Assembly (NCBI RefSeq): GCF_004664715.2
Contig: NC_051075.1
Coordinates: 37,471,958 to 37,535,957, forward strand
Reading direction: 5' to 3'
DNA: 64,000 nucleotides
Source: Peromyscus leucopus
Lineage: Eukaryota > Chordata > Mammalia > Rodentia > Cricetidae
The position numbers were made by a program, and so were the translations under genes. The notes beneath the pieces were generated by a model. The model was not told the DNA's origin and made no database searches. It worked only from the letters and a program-made list of their open reading frames with translations. Positions 10,351 to 22,184 of this stretch are shown one piece after another; within the stretch, counting starts at the first letter, position 1; the number at the start of each line of letters is the position of its first letter.

Positions 10351-11599
10351 CAGGCTGGGCGGCCTTGTCGGGTTGGGCTCCCTGTTTCTTGCAGGCACAG
10401 TGGTTAGCTCATCAGCATCTTAATTAAAGCCCTATAAACACATTTTATGATCGGAACCAGTGTGGATCTCCAACCACAGACGAGGTGGTGTATAGAGAAA
10501 CATTGTGTTCTACTGGCCTTGCATTGTTATTGTTTTGAAAGTTCACGCCCACTAGGAGTGCTCCTTGGTGCTCGGTCTCCAGCTCTGTTTCTGCCTTACT
10601 AAGAGGATAGATGGACCTTCTAGTTGGTTATTTCTGTTTCCTTTTGTCAAAAGATCATAATGCCTCCCTGCCTCCTGTTGATGCCCCTCCTGTGGGCAAG
10701 CTTGCATTTGAGAGAGTACCCTAGAGCCCTGGTTGCTGTGGAGAGGTGGAGCAGGCAGGCAGTAGTTGACTAAATTTAAGAGAAGCAATTTCATTTCCCC
10801 AGATCACCAAGCCTGAATTTCAATTTTGCAGGCACAGTCTTTGCTTCCTTTGAAAACTTGGGTAAAGGTCTCCACTGTCACTTTCCATTCCCGTTCTTGC
10901 TGTGGAATAGGAATTTGAACACTATTGACCATTCATGGTGAAGGTGCATATGTTCAACTCAAATTTTTGTCTTGATCCCTGGATTGGATCGTTGACCCCA
11001 CCCTGCTAGGAGCCAGGCATGTGGCTGTTTATTCTAAGAATTCTTCTTTATTATGCTTTCACTCATTATTCTTCAGTATTTGGTTACAGGTTTCTTGGGT
11101 AGCCCACCCCCCATGCCATTCTCAAGTGGGATTTGCATAAGAACAAATTGGAAAATTAATAGAAATGAAGGTTCCCACAGCATCCAGCCAGGGGTTTTGA
11201 GTCAACAGGTCTGCATTAGGGCCTAGAAATGTGTGTTTTGACTAGTATTGGGGGTGGCACAGGAACAGACAGTCTGTGATGTTACTTTGAGAAGCAGTCT
11301 CTTAGCTCATTTGTGTTTGACAGAATTATCTTCCGAACAGTTGACTCCAAAATCATCAGGACAATATAAACGTAAGGGATAAATTAGGGGGACATGCCAG
11401 AGTCATTATGTGCCCACTGGAAACTCCCGTTGAAGATAAACACTGGGATCGTGGAGTGTGACCTCAGTGTCCTGTGGGAATGCTTCGTGACTTAGGTTTT
11501 TACTTGCTGTGAAGTATATATAAAATCAATCATTTAGGAATTGTAGTAATAAGAGGTAGATGTTTTAACAAAGCTGTTAAATTCCATTTTATTTACAAC
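10351..11599. other. Intron 1, apparently non-repetitive
   Basis: No recent SINE or LINE is visible. Being next to the promoter, this stretch could hold regulatory elements, but no specific motif stands out to the eye. Confidence 0.35.
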
Positions 11600-11775
11600 G
11601 CCTGGTATAGTACTGTGTGCCTACCACACAGTAGGTATTTAATGATAGCAATAGAGGCTTACATCATTGAAATAACACCGTGTGAGGCAGACACGCTAAT
11701 CTCCACTTTTTATGTTTAATGCCAGGGCTGGTAAGTGCTAGATGGGCGTGTCCAGCTCTGTTTCAGATTCTTTGA
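11600..11775 (+). mobile_element. MIR-like ancient SINE
   Basis: 'CACACAGTAGGTATTTAATG' is followed by 'CTAATCTCCACTTTTTATG' and 'GGCTGGTAAGTGCTAGATGG', which follow the core of a mammalian-wide MIR element with heavy divergence. Confidence 0.45.
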
Positions 11776-12529
11776 TCTTCACCTCTGTTCCAGGTGAACC
11801 ACCTCTTTGAGTAGGTGATTCTGTCCACAGTTGCGCAGGACTCCATTTCCCATGCAAATTCATTTTCATTATCCCGTTTTGTCTTTAGCCTTTTAAATAA
11901 TTGTGTTTACTATATTTTGCAGATGGAAAATAATGGAAGTCATTGGTAGGATAAATGACTTAGTTAAAAATCGTATGTTTTGTGAGTTAGAGAACTGTGG
12001 TTAGAAGCTAGAGTTTCTTCTGATTTACCTTTTGTAACGTGGAGTGTTTTTACAAATGAATGAGTTGGGGTATGAGGTCAGGAAAACAGGTTCTCATAAG
12101 AAGCTGCAGGTCTCTCTTCTGAGAAATAGTCTGTTGATGCTTAAAGAGCAGTGCAGTGGTCCTTCCAGCCAGCTGTCATCAGAGATGTCATAGAGAAAAA
12201 ATAATGAGACAAAGTGGATAACCCAGACCTGGGAAATGCAGTGATCCCCAAGGAAAGAACAAGGCGGGCCTTTGCCAGTCTGTACCTAAAAGCTCAGGAC
12301 CCTGTAGAACTCTGAGATGGTATCTTCACGAGGGGACACTGCCTTTTAGGTCTTGCAGAGACCAGGGAGGCAAAGAGTACAAACACTTGTGTTATCCACC
12401 AGAGTTGAGGATCATACTTGGAGACACCACTGGGAAGCCCGGAGGTGAACAGAACTGAGAATCCACCACCTGAACCCGAATCTGCATGCAAGTAGTTTGA
12501 GTATATGTAAGCACTTAAGAGGCAGCTTT

Positions 12530-12665
12530 TCAAGGGTAGGCATTATTACTGTTTTAATGATTGGGAAATCTGAGATTAGAGACCCTAAGGAACTTGCCCG
12601 AGGCACCATGGCTTCTGTGTTCTAGAGCTAGGATTTAAGTCAGGATTGGTTGTTCCCACAGTCCC
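12530..12665 (+). mobile_element. MIR ancient SINE
   Basis: 'CATTATTACTGTTTTAATG', 'GGAACTTGCCCGAGGCACC' and 'GAGCTAGGATTTAAGTCAGG' follow the MIR core in order. The alignment is clearer than for the copy at 11600. Confidence 0.6.
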
Positions 12666-14237
12666 TGTATGAGGACTATCGGCTAGAGCAGATGCCAGAA
12701 GCTGTCACAACAAGCTTATCTAGGACTGAGCTGGTGGAAGAGATCAATGCTCTATAAACTCAATCACCTTGGACTAGAAAAGCAGATAAAGTGTGCTAGT
12801 GTGGGAGGTAAAGGGGACAGATGAGTATCAGAAACAGTAGCCCAGAAAGCAGTCTTTCTTCAGTGCAGGCTGGAGGACATCTACCCGAAACAGAGCAACA
12901 GTGTAGACCTTGTTGTTTGTTTATTTCTGTTCATTTAACTTCCTCAAAAACTTGAGATACAATGTAAGAATTTAGTCTTTACAGTTTGACAAGAACTGAC
13001 AGGACAGTAATACCTTACAAAAATGTTTGAAATAAAGTTTTAACTTGGGCTGCCTTGAAACAAAAATTGTCTTAGCTTTACAATAAATATAAGAAATTTC
13101 TATTTGTAGAAAGGGCATTTGTGGGAAATTTAGGTTAGGAAGTTTTAGGTTTCTGGTTTTGTATTTGAGGGAAAATTAACAACAATACGGATATAATACA
13201 ATTATGAGCAGAACTGTGGTAAATGGGCTAATATTGAAGAAGGAAGATATGGAAATTATAATTTAACAAATTTGCTAAGTGTATTCTTGAAGTTTGGGAA
13301 TGAGAGAACTAAGATTTAAAAAACAGAGTGAATGTGAGTCATCAGACCTGAGGTCCACTGGTACAACCAATAATGAGCATTGAGTGGAGGGTGGGAGAGA
13401 AAGTTAGAATTTGAAGTGGACCAAAGAAAATAAAGTAAAGAAGTACTGTGTAATTAGAAAGGATTGTTCCTAGGGTCTTAGATTAAAGACCAGGTCTGGA
13501 TCCAACTCTAGGTTTTGATCTAGAAGAAGCTTTCAAAGGTGTGACGCAAGATCCTGATGTCAATCCCATTCCCAGGTTTCAAGCTGAGATTGTCTCAGAG
13601 GACACAGCTGCTTTCTCCCATGTCTACTCGGGTGTGTGGTGTTGGGAATCAGGAAAACCCTGCTGTCTTGGAGCATGTGAGCAGTGTTTGTATAACATAG
13701 AAAAAGATTGGAAAGACATTTTCTTTAGGTCATTCCCACTACTGATGTGGTATAAATGTTTAAGCAAGTTTGCCTTTGTATATTTAGGAAATACAGATAA
13801 TGTCAAAGAAGCTAAAGAACATTCTGGTGAAATGGGTTTAATTAGAGTAGAACAGAGCTGATGTCTCTGGCAGAAGGAGCACATGCCCAGCACCAGGCAT
13901 TTACCTGGGAGAACTCCGCATGTCAGATCACACTGTCAGGATTATCATGATGTGTGATGGAGGCTGTGATGGTCAGGATTACTGTGGTCAGTCATACGGA
14001 GGACATGGGAAAGCTGGTGGGTTAGGAGTCACTCAGGACAGAGGTCAGATCTACATAGGATGCCACACTCTTCTTACTGTAGTCCTAGAGGGTACAGAGT
14101 ACATTCCAGGTCAGGATCCCACTCTCTTCCAGGCTACTTAAGTGTGAAGTTGACTTTGAAAACTGCTGTAGAGCTGGGCTATTGTTTATGGTCACTATTG
14201 CTTGTTGTCTCCTGTTTAGAAAGGGGCCACGCCTAGC
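12666..14237. other. Intron 1, no gene recognised
   Basis: A 106-codon plus-strand ORF at 13541-13861 shows no motif that I recognise and no splice-bounded exon structure. I treat it as chance. Around 13920-14060 the sequence is rich in GG and GTCA motifs with no assignable feature. Confidence 0.35.
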
Positions 14238-14545
14238 TGTGTTAGTCACTTTTCTTGCCTTCGTGAAAAACCGCCTGAGAACACATCCTAAATAAGAAGA
14301 AGGGAGACAGCCCACGAAGATAGGAGGCATGGCCTCAAAACACAAGGTGATCAACAGGAAGCAGGAAGAGCAGACAGGAAGTAGGGCCTCGCTATAAAAC
14401 CTATGGTCCACTCCCATTGACCCACTTCCTCCAACAAACCTCCACCTCCTAAAAGTCCACAGCATTGCCACACAGTGCCACCAGTGGGGAGCCACGTGTT
14501 CAAACACGTGACCCTGGGAGGGATGTTTTTCTTCAGACCTTGTCC
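14238..14545 (-). mobile_element. Family A repeat, diverged antisense copy
   Basis: 'TGTTAGTCACTTTTCTTGCC' opens the element and 'CCACTTCCTCCAACAAACCT' lies in its second half, as in the other antisense copies at 4603 and 19650. The 159-codon minus-strand ORF (14085-14564) lies almost wholly inside it. Confidence 0.5.
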
Positions 14546-14600
14546 TTAAGAAAAAAAACCACAAATTTCTAAATTTCTATTAGGTTCCACATGTACTGTA

Positions 14601-14601
<1 letters not shown>

Positions 14602-14642
<41 letters not shown>

Positions 14643-14697
14643 ACACACACATATAAAACATGTACTGTTTGACACACGCACACACACATATATATAA
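14602..14697. repeat. (CA)n microsatellite in two blocks
   Basis: About 24 CA units at 14602-14651 are followed by a second CA block ending in TATATATA. Each block is preceded by a copy of ACATGTACTGT, and a third copy (ACATGTGCTGT) follows at about 14697, so the flank and the array were duplicated together. Confidence 0.85.
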
Positions 14698-14784
14698 CAT
14701 GTGCTGTATAGTCTCACCTCCTGAATTTTTCTCATTTAACTTGATTCCACTGCTTCTCTTTCCAGATAGTTTTCATATGTGTAC

Positions 14785-15360
14785 ACACACACACACCCAC
14801 ACACCCCACTCACACATATATATGCACACACATGTACACACATGCACATGCCCATGTACTCACACATGTATACACAAATGTACGTGCACATATGTAGGCG
14901 GAATTTCTCTGTGTTTCAGCAGCCACTCCCCAAATAACCATGCAGGAAATTATTATTAATTATAAATGCTCAGCCAGTAGCTCAGGTCGTTACTAGCTAA
15001 CACATTTTAAATTAACCCATATTTCTTATCTACCCTCTACCACATGGTGGTACCTTCTTTCCACACGGCATGTTCATCTGTTTTTCTCTGCGTCTACTTG
15101 AGGCTCTCGTCCTCTGTCAGGCTGTCCCACCTACATCTCCTGCCTTGCTACCGGCTAGTCAGCCTTTACTAAACCAATCAGAAGGCACCTTGGCAAAGAC
15201 ACATCTTCATAGTGTACAAAAAGTTATTCCACAGCACACACATTCACATGCACACACGGACACATACACAAACACTCAAAAACACACACACACAAACATG
15301 TATGCATACATGTACACATGCACGCACACACATGCACACACACATGCACACACACACACT
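14785..15360. repeat. CA/ACATGC-rich simple-repeat region split by an LTR
   Basis: Imperfect CA, ACATG and GTACACA repeats occupy 14785-14892 and 15237-15360. The solo LTR at 14893-15236 was inserted into a once continuous repeat block. Confidence 0.75.
14893..15236 (-). mobile_element. Solo LTR, family X copy 2
   Basis: On the minus strand it starts TGCTGTGGAATAAC and ends CGCCTACA. It shares the CCAATCAG, 'TTAAATTAACCCATATTTC' and 'CCCAAATAACCATGCAGG' landmarks with the copy at 4206. The flanks are CACATA (left) and CACACA (right), a 5-of-6 match for a class II target duplication inside simple repeat. Confidence 0.55.
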
Positions 15361-15865
15361 CGGTTCTGATACCGAGTTGTTTTGATGATTCCTGGGTTAC
15401 ACCTTTGTCCCCTTATCAATCAAGCTTACCTTTAGTCCAGACTAACTATAAATGAGATCCTGTGCTCACTGGGAAAATGATCCACCCTAAGATATTTCCA
15501 CTCTTAAAAAGGTTTTTAGGTTTGAAAGCTTTTCTTCTTTACCATAACAATTCATATGAATATCTTTATGAAAAGAGCATATAAAATACTCATATTCGGC
15601 TTTAAAGTAATGATGATCCTGTGTCCCCTCCCTCCAGCTGAACTTTATCAGTTTTCCTTCACTCTTCATGTGGCCCTCCTTAGTGGCATCCTCTCCTTCC
15701 CCCTACAGAGCTGAATACATTTACACACTCAATGTTCTTGTCCTCCGGATAATTTGAATAGTTCCACTAAGTAAATATATGTCCCTCCCTTCTTAAATCA
15801 GGAGCCCAATATGTTCCTAAGTGAATAGATGTACCTAAGATTATTTAGTTCTATTTTTATTTACT
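15361..15865. other. Intron 1, no feature seen
   Basis: AT-rich sequence with no repeat or exon that I can support. Confidence 0.35.
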
Positions 15866-16080
15866 TCTTTCTTGTAGTCTTGGGGAGTGAGCTGTGCCCT
15901 GTATCAGTTTGGCAAGCACTCTACCACTGAGCTATATTCTCAGTACATTTTTTGCTTTTTATTTTAAGACTGAGTCTCATTAAGTTGCTCAGGCTAACCG
16001 TGAACTCACTCTGTAGCTCAGGCTTACTGTCCTCAACATCCTAAGTAGCTAGCGTTGTAGGCTTGCACCACCAGGACTGC
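15866..16080 (-). mobile_element. ID-like SINE followed by old B1/B4-type sequence
   Basis: 'GGCAAGCACTCTACCACTGA' followed by 'GCTATATTCTCAGTA' is the antisense of an ID element (tRNA-Ala/BC1-like). The following 'TTAAGTTGCTCAGGCTAACC' to 'TAGCTAGCGTTGTAGGC' is a diverged antisense B1-like segment, so together they may be one B4-type composite. Confidence 0.55.
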
Positions 16081-16096
16081 CTTAGTTTTACACTTA

Positions 16097-16103
<7 letters not shown>

Positions 16104-16129
<26 letters not shown>

Positions 16130-16269
16130 CGAGACAGGGTTTCTCTGTGTAGCTTTGTGCCTTTCCTGGAACTCACTCTGTAGCCCAGGCTGGCCTCGAA
16201 CTCACAGAGATCCACCTGGCTCTGCCTCCCGAGTGCTGGGATTAAAGGTGTGCACCACCACCGCCTGGC
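16104..16269 (-). mobile_element. B1 SINE, full length, with perfect target duplication
   Basis: A (TTTTG)n tail leads into 'GAGACAGGGTTTCTCTGTG', then 'TAGCTTTGTGCCTTTCC', and ends at 'CACCGCCTGGC'. TTACACTTAAATTTTT occurs at 16088-16103 and 16270-16285, a 16-bp target duplication. The 'GCTTTGTGCCTTTCCTGGA' segment is one reason for suggesting a cricetid host. Confidence 0.9.
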
Positions 16270-16285
16270 TTACACTTAAATTTTT

Positions 16286-17090
16286 TTTGAAATTAAGATG
16301 TAATTGCATCATTTCCCCTTTCTTCTTTCCGACTCCTCTCATGCATGCCTTCTGTGCTCTCTCAGACTCATGACCTCTAATTCTTTAATTGTTACAAATG
16401 TATGTAAATGCACATACATTCCTAGCTATGTAAATACATCCTCCTCAGTCCATATAAAGTTACTTGTGTACAGATAATTTCCGCTGACCATTTGGTGTTG
16501 GATAGCCACTTTGGGGGCTCCTCCCTGGGGAAAACTCTTTTCTCCTGCTCTCGGCATTCCTTAGTTGCCTGTAGTTCTTTGTCTAGGGTTGAAGCCCCAT
16601 GAGATCTCCCTCTTCCACGTCTACTGGTATTGCCTTTGTTCAGTTCTTGTTGAGGCAGCCAGGCTGATGAGATTTCCTGGGTGTAGCTTCTATGACATTT
16701 CTAGGAGATGAAATGTCACAGTGTAATGTAAATGCAATCTAGAGTGTGCACTTTCCCAAAAGCAAAATATTTTGTTCGCCCTGTCTCCTCATGCACTCTT
16801 GGTGTTGTAGGGAGTGGTGTAATGTAGCGTGCGGCCCCATGATTTTCTCAGCCCGCCTGTGCTGAGTGTGAGCACGAGTTCCTGTGTGTCTTCACATCAC
16901 AAGTTCCACTCTATGCCTGCTTGTCCTTTTCCTGTTCTGTTTTTTTTTCATCTTCTTGATTTTCTGAATTCTTTATGTATCTTTTTTGTGCAGATCCTGT
17001 TTTGTGATATGACTTTTTATGTTTAAATATCGTCACATTAATCAATATTCCCCTTTATGGTTTGTGATTATTTTTTTAACTTTCTTTTTA
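16286..17090. other. Intron 1, no gene seen
   Basis: Mixed AT-rich and pyrimidine-rich sequence. The start of 16286-16330 may be old L1. No exon or recent mobile element can be supported. Confidence 0.35.
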
Positions 17091-18050
17091 TTTATTCTTT
17101 GTGTCTTTTACATCATGCCTCCCAATCCTTCCTACCTCCACTCCTCCCCAGAATAAAATAAAACAAAATTTAAGATAAAAAAGGCGGGGGGAGGAGAAAG
17201 AGAAAGGGAAAATCTTTTCATGGAAGCTGCAGTATGATGCAGTAAAGCCACAGAGTAAACCCCTTTATCCATACATTTTACATGCAGCTGTTCATTGCAA
17301 AGAATTATTGGTCTGATTTGAAGACCCTGGTCTCTGCTACACCATTGACTCTGGGCCCTCAATGGAACTCTTCCTGGACATCCTGTTGCTGCCCTGTGTC
17401 ATGGAGGTCCTGCAGCCCTGGGTCCACAGGACCAACACACCCCTCCAGGGTGGTTGCAGGGTTGGTCAGCCTGCCAGCCTTCCCTTGTCCTCACCACCAG
17501 GGGGAGCGCTTCCTACATCATCCTGGCTAGTTCACTCCTCGTAGCAATGAGCAAGGGGCGGGGCCAGTTCTGCTTTCACCTACACTTTCAGGGCCAGCTC
17601 TACTGTGTTGTCCAGGCATGGTGTAGGGGCCACTCTTCCAAGTGCTGCAGCTGATGAGGGGCAGGGACAGCTCTCTCGCTTTTATGACCTTAGCCAGTTC
17701 TTCCACCTGTCTCAGGTATTGATGGGTGGTGTGGGGGGAAGGGCATGGCAGATAAGTGGGGTGTGGCCAGCTGTCCCACTCCCACAGCCTTTGGGCTATC
17801 TCACCCGAGCCTACACCAACAGGGTCAGCTCTACTGTGCTGCCCAGGCATGGAGCAGGGGCCACCTTCCTCAGTGCTGCAGCTGGTAAGGGGGAAGGTCA
17901 GCTCACTCATCTGTGACAGGCAGTGAGGGGCAAAGGGTCAGGGGGGCATCTTTGCCCCACCCATGCCGCCACAAGACAAGTGAGTAATGGGGACGGCTCT
18001 CCCATGCTCACAACTTCGGGGCTGGCTCACCCACATCTCATGGTTTGTGA
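17091..18050. mobile_element. Rodent repeat with 231-bp tandem units
   Basis: The part at 17091-17330 resembles a medium-copy rodent repeat that I recall (possibly RMER1-like). The GC-rich part contains two imperfect tandem units: GGCCAGCTCTACTGTGTTG at 17592 and GGTCAGCTCTACTGTGCTG at 17823, both followed by 'CCAGGCATGG' and 'GTGCTGCAGCTG'. The period is 231 bp. The open frames here (17527-17910 and 17605-17916) result from GC richness. L1 5'-UTR monomers are an alternative reading. Confidence 0.4.
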
Positions 18051-19131
18051 TTTTTACAGCATAAGAAATCTTGCCATATCTGAAAGTTTAAACAGTCTCT
18101 TACCTGATTTTAAATGATTGTACTTATTCTTTTCAGGATTTTTTTTTATTGTAAAATATACATAACACAGTTTTACCATTTTAATCATTTTAAGTGTTTG
18201 ACTCAGTGACATTAAATACTCATATTGTATATCTATCACCACATCCATTTTAAATTCATTGTAAAACTGAAACTGAAACTCCTCACCTGTTAAGCACACT
18301 TCCCCGTCCATTCTCCTCTCAGCCCCTTAAGACCAACATTGGATTTTCTTTCTCTGTGATTTGTGCTTCATATAAATGCAGTGTTATAGTATTTATCTTT
18401 TTGTAATTGACTTGTTCACTTGATTCTTTTCTATGCTTATTTAGATTTTAGCATATGTCAGAATTCTCTTCCATTGCAAAGACAAATGATGTTTCATTGT
18501 ACATATACAATGAACAAAACAATACATATACAATGTACAAACAAAATATACAGCATATTTTGTTTATTCTTCTATCAGTAGATAGGCATTGGGTTGTTTC
18601 CATACTTTTGCTATTTGTTGTAAATGTTCTGTAAAAATTGATGTGAAATTTCTTTTTGAGACCTCATGTCTTATATTTTTTCTTTAGGAAAGGATAATCT
18701 TGGGCCTTTTATTTTTACAAATTGTAGAATTATCTGGGTGTTGGGGGGAGGTCTCATCCTGAGGGCACCACTTCCTTTAGTCTATGTCTCCTTACCTCTT
18801 TCAGTACAAGCCTTGGCTCCAACATCAATTTTCTGAGGCTCTTTTTCTCCTCAAACTGTATGTTTTCTATTTCTTTTTGCCCTGCTTGCTCTTTTTTATT
18901 GTAGATCTGCATAAGAGTGGTCACAAATACCATGTGACATATCAATAGTAGACTGTCTTGAAATCTCTTCTGCCAATAAAATTAGTCTAAAACTTTTCAA
19001 TTTAGTTTGAGGCAGATTTTTAGGACAAGGGCAAAAATTAGCCACATTCTTTGCCAAAACAGCATAAGAGTGATCTCTAGCCCAGTTGCTAATATTATCC
19101 CCCCAATACCTTGAAACCTCTTGAGCTGGGC

Positions 19132-19468
19132 TGTAGCCAGAGGCTTTTCTGCATCCAGTCTGGTCCTTCAGCCACTTGCAAAATTATCACTCAGAGGCTT
19201 ATATTAATTATAAATGTTTGGCTGATGCCTCAGGCTTATTACTAGCTAGCTCCTATATCTTAGTTAACCCATTTCAGTCTGCTGGCATGTTGTTCATTGG
19301 GTATCTGGCTGGCTGGCGTCTCTCTTGACTCTGCCCTTCTTTTTCCCTGTATTCAGTTTGACTTTCCCACCTAGCTATGTTCTATTTTTCCATAGGCCAA
19401 AGCAGCTTTATTCATCAACCAATAAAAGCAACACATATTCGCAGCATAAAGAAGGACATCCCACATCA
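19132..19468 (-). mobile_element. Solo LTR, family X copy 3
   Basis: On the minus strand it begins TGATGTGGGATGTCC and ends CTGGCTACA. It shares the CCAATAAAAG, 'TTAGTTAACCCATTTC' and 'GCAAAATTATCACTCAGAGG' landmarks with the other copies. The flanks are CTGGGC (19126-19131) and CGGGGC (19469-19474), a 5-of-6 match to a six-base target duplication. Confidence 0.55.
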
Positions 19469-19649
19469 CGGGGCCTCCATAGTCCACACGGCTCTCAGCA
19501 CTACTGTCTTCTAAGTTCCTACTAGCATGTCCCATTAAGTCCTACTTACCGTGTTCAATCACTTTCCTAATCCAAAGTCCAAAGTTTTCCACATCCCTCC
19601 ACAAAACAGCATGTTCTCATCCGTCCTAACAATAGCCCACTCCCTGGTA

Positions 19650-20000
19650 CCAACTTCTTAGTTACTGTTCTGTTGCTGTGGAGAGACAGCATGAATGACC
19701 AAGGCAGCTTACAGAAGAAAGAGTCTATGAGGGTGAGTCCATGACCATCACGGTGGGGAGCACAGTGGCAGGCAGGCATGGTGCTGGAGCAGTAGCTGAG
19801 ATCTTAGAGCCTTATCCACAAGAAGGCCCAGGAAGAGCCAAGTGGTGTGGACTTTTGAAACCTCAAATGCCACCCCTCAGTGACACACCTCCTCCAACAA
19901 GGCCACAGCTCCTACTCTTCCCCAAACAGTTCTACCAACTGTGACCAAGTCTTCAAATGTAGGAGCCTGTTGGGACCATTGTCACTCAAACCCCCACACA
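19650..20000 (-). mobile_element. Family A repeat, antisense copy
   Basis: 'CTTAGTTACTGTTCTGTTGC', 'GGTGCTGGAGCAGTAGCTGA' and 'CCTCCTCCAACAAGGCCACA' follow the same order as in the copy at 4603. The ORFs at 19741-20116 are shadows of this repeat. Confidence 0.6.
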
Positions 20001-20202
20001 CTGCTTTCATTTGTTCTGAGTGGACACACAGAAATGTAATTGTTGGATCACTTGGTAATTTTTTGACAAAGTACTATTCTGCTTTACAGCACCTATATCA
20101 TTTACACTCTCACTAACAGTGCACTCAAGTTAATCTTTCAACACTTTTTTTTTTACTGTAATTTTCAACATTTTTGGTAATCCTTTTTCATAGGTGTTTT
20201 TA

Positions 20203-20400
20203 ATTTCATTTAATGTGTGTGGATATTTTGTCTATATGTATATCTGTACACCACATGCATGTGTGGTGCCTAAAGAGGCCAGAAGATGGTATCAGATTCC
20301 ATGGTACTGGAGTGACAGATGATTGTGAACTACCATGTGGGTGCTGGGTTCTCTGGAAGAGCGGTCAGTGTTCTAACTGGAGCCACCTCTCCAGCTCCCA
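20203..20400 (-). mobile_element. B2/B3-type SINE
   Basis: Antisense order is visible: 'ACCACATGCATGTGTGGTGC', 'GGCCAGAAGATGG', 'CATGTGGGTGCTGGGTTC' and 'CCACCTCTCCAGCTCC', ending in the tRNA-like head. Confidence 0.75.
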
Positions 20401-20742
20401 CTTTTCTTTTTTGTTTGTTTTGCTTTGTCTTAAGCTGTTCTAAAGACTATGGCTCTTTGCTTTGATTTGCACTAAATTGTTGAATTTCCCCGTCATCTAC
20501 TGGTTATGTAAGAGTATTATATAATTTCCAAAAATATGAAAATTAGCTAGTTTTATGTGTTTGTTGAACTTACTAGATTTTTTTATTCATATATTTCATC
20601 AAGTTTAGTTACTATTTTTCAATTGATCTTTCTAATTCCTACAGTGTATTTTCTGGCACATCAGATGGTGTTCTCAGGTTTTTTAGGCTGTATTCACTTT
20701 TTAAAATCATCTTTCTTTTTATGTATATATGCATGTATCTGA

Positions 20743-20800
20743 GTGTGTGTGTGTGTGTGTGTATGTGTGTGTGTGTGTGTATGTGTGTGTGTGTGTGTGT
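20743..20800. repeat. (GT)n microsatellite with GTAT interruptions
   Basis: GT repeats are interrupted by two TATG steps. The array explains the short ORFs on both strands here. Confidence 0.95.
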
Positions 20801-20855
20801 AGGCCAGAGGTTGATGTCAGATGGGTTCCTCAATCACTCTCCATCTCATTAAATT

Positions 20856-21190
20856 TTATTTATTTATTTTTGGTTTTCGAGACAGGGTTTCTCTGTGTAG
20901 CTTTGTGCCTTTCCTGGATCTCACTCTGTAGCCCAGGCTGCCTCTGCCTCCCGAGTGCTGGGATTAAAGGCGTGCTCCACCACTGCCCGGCTTTCCATCT
21001 TATTTTTTGAGACAAGGGTCTCTCATGAAACCTGGAAGTCAATCTGGCTGTCAAGACCCAGGCATCCTCTGGTCTCTGCCTCCCATCCCGGGGACATGGT
21101 GTTTACCAGTGCACAGGATTTACATGGCGCTCAGGTCTTCATGGCTTCGTAGCACATGCTTTATCAACTAAGTCACTCTCAAGACCCCTT
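20856..21190 (-). mobile_element. B1 SINE with internal deletion, then B3/B4-type SINE
   Basis: An antisense B1 (20856-20992) runs from its AAATA-type tail to 'CACCACTGCCCGGC'. It lacks about 28 bp in the middle: 'GCCCAGGCTG' joins directly to 'CCTCTGCCTCCC'. TCCATCTCATT/TCCATCTTATT flank it as a likely target duplication. The adjoining antisense element (20997-21190) has 'GAGACAAGGGTCTCTCATG' and ends at 'TTTATCAACTAAGTCACTC'. Confidence 0.7.
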
Positions 21191-21728
21191 TTCTATTTTT
21201 GTTCTTTAGACAGAGTAATTAAAAACTGATCTGTTTTCAGTATTTTTTGTTTTTTTCCTTGCTCAAATCTGCTTTTAAACTCTTCCAGTACAATTTTCAT
21301 TTCACTTGTACTTTCCAGCTATGGAATCTGTTTCCTTTAAGTTTCTTGTCTCTCTACTGACATTTGCGCTGTATTCATTCTATCGTTGAAATAACAGTAG
21401 CTCTTAGGTTTGCCTGTGTACTTCCTTACCTGAGACTTTACTTTCCATACAGCATTGACTCGCTATATTCCAGCTACAGTGCTCCTGCTAACGTTTGCTT
21501 GACATGCTGCGTGTCTGAGGTACCGTGAGAAAGCTTTTAACTCATTCTCCAGCAGACCTGTCATCTTATCTTTCTCTGGGAGGATTGCTGTGTTTTGTTT
21601 TGGTTTTCTTTTAAACAAGTCACACTTTCCTGTTTGTGTGCCTTTCGATGTGCTGAGAAGTAGACCTCTAAATCAAATACATGCTAATTATAGAAGTCAT
21701 ATTCGGGCTGTCCCCATGGTTTGCTATT
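21191..21728. other. Intron 1, no feature seen
   Basis: Non-repetitive T-rich sequence with no exon or repeat that I recognise. Confidence 0.35.
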
Positions 21729-21745
21729 AAAAAAAAAAAAAAAAA

Positions 21746-21925
21746 GTTAGCCAGGTGGTGGTGGCGCACACCTTTAATCCCCAGAACTCAGGAGGCAGAG
21801 GCAGGCAGAGCTCTGTGAGTTCAAAGCTAGTGTGGTCTAGAGAGAGTTCCAGGACAGGCAGGGCTACACAGAGAAACCCTGTCTCAGAAAAACAAAAATA
21901 AAATAAGATAAAGTAAAATAAATTG
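21746..21925 (+). mobile_element. B1 SINE
   Basis: 'GCCAGGTGGTGGTGGCGCAC' through 'CAGAGAAACCCTGTCTCAG' is complete and is followed by an A-rich tail (AAAATA units). A run of about 18 A immediately precedes it, probably the tail of another, lost element or the insertion target. Confidence 0.9.
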
Positions 21926-22184
21926 TTTTAATTGTTGTGTCGAGTGTGAACCACAAACTCAAGGCACCTCGTGTCTTTCCCGGGTTGCCATCTTTCTTTG
22001 AGCATGGGGAGTGGTCACTTTCCCGTGTGTCCCATGGCTTTTGAATGCCCTCTGACTTTGCAGAAGACAGAAGGAGAAACAGGAGGTGGGGGTGAGGTAG
22101 CAGTCCTTGAAGACCTTTGGGAGCTGTGGTGGTTCAAATGAAAATGGCACCCAGTAGGCCCCTAGTGAGTGGCGCCATTAGGAG

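Larger units (their letters stand above)
18130..20130 (-). mobile_element. Old L1 (L1M-like) 3' region, interrupted
   Basis: 18130-18665 reads as the antisense of an old L1 3' region, for example 'TTTTACCATTTTAATCATTT' and 'GCATATGTCAGAATTCTC'. 19996-20130 ('GGATCACTTGGTAATTTTTT') continues in the same L1 orientation. An LTR (19132-19468) and a family A repeat (19650-20000) lie between them. The stretch 18670-19130 itself is unassigned. Confidence 0.5.

Noticed and set aside
14085..14564. 159-codon minus-strand ORF
   Set aside because: Almost entirely inside a high-copy rodent repeat.
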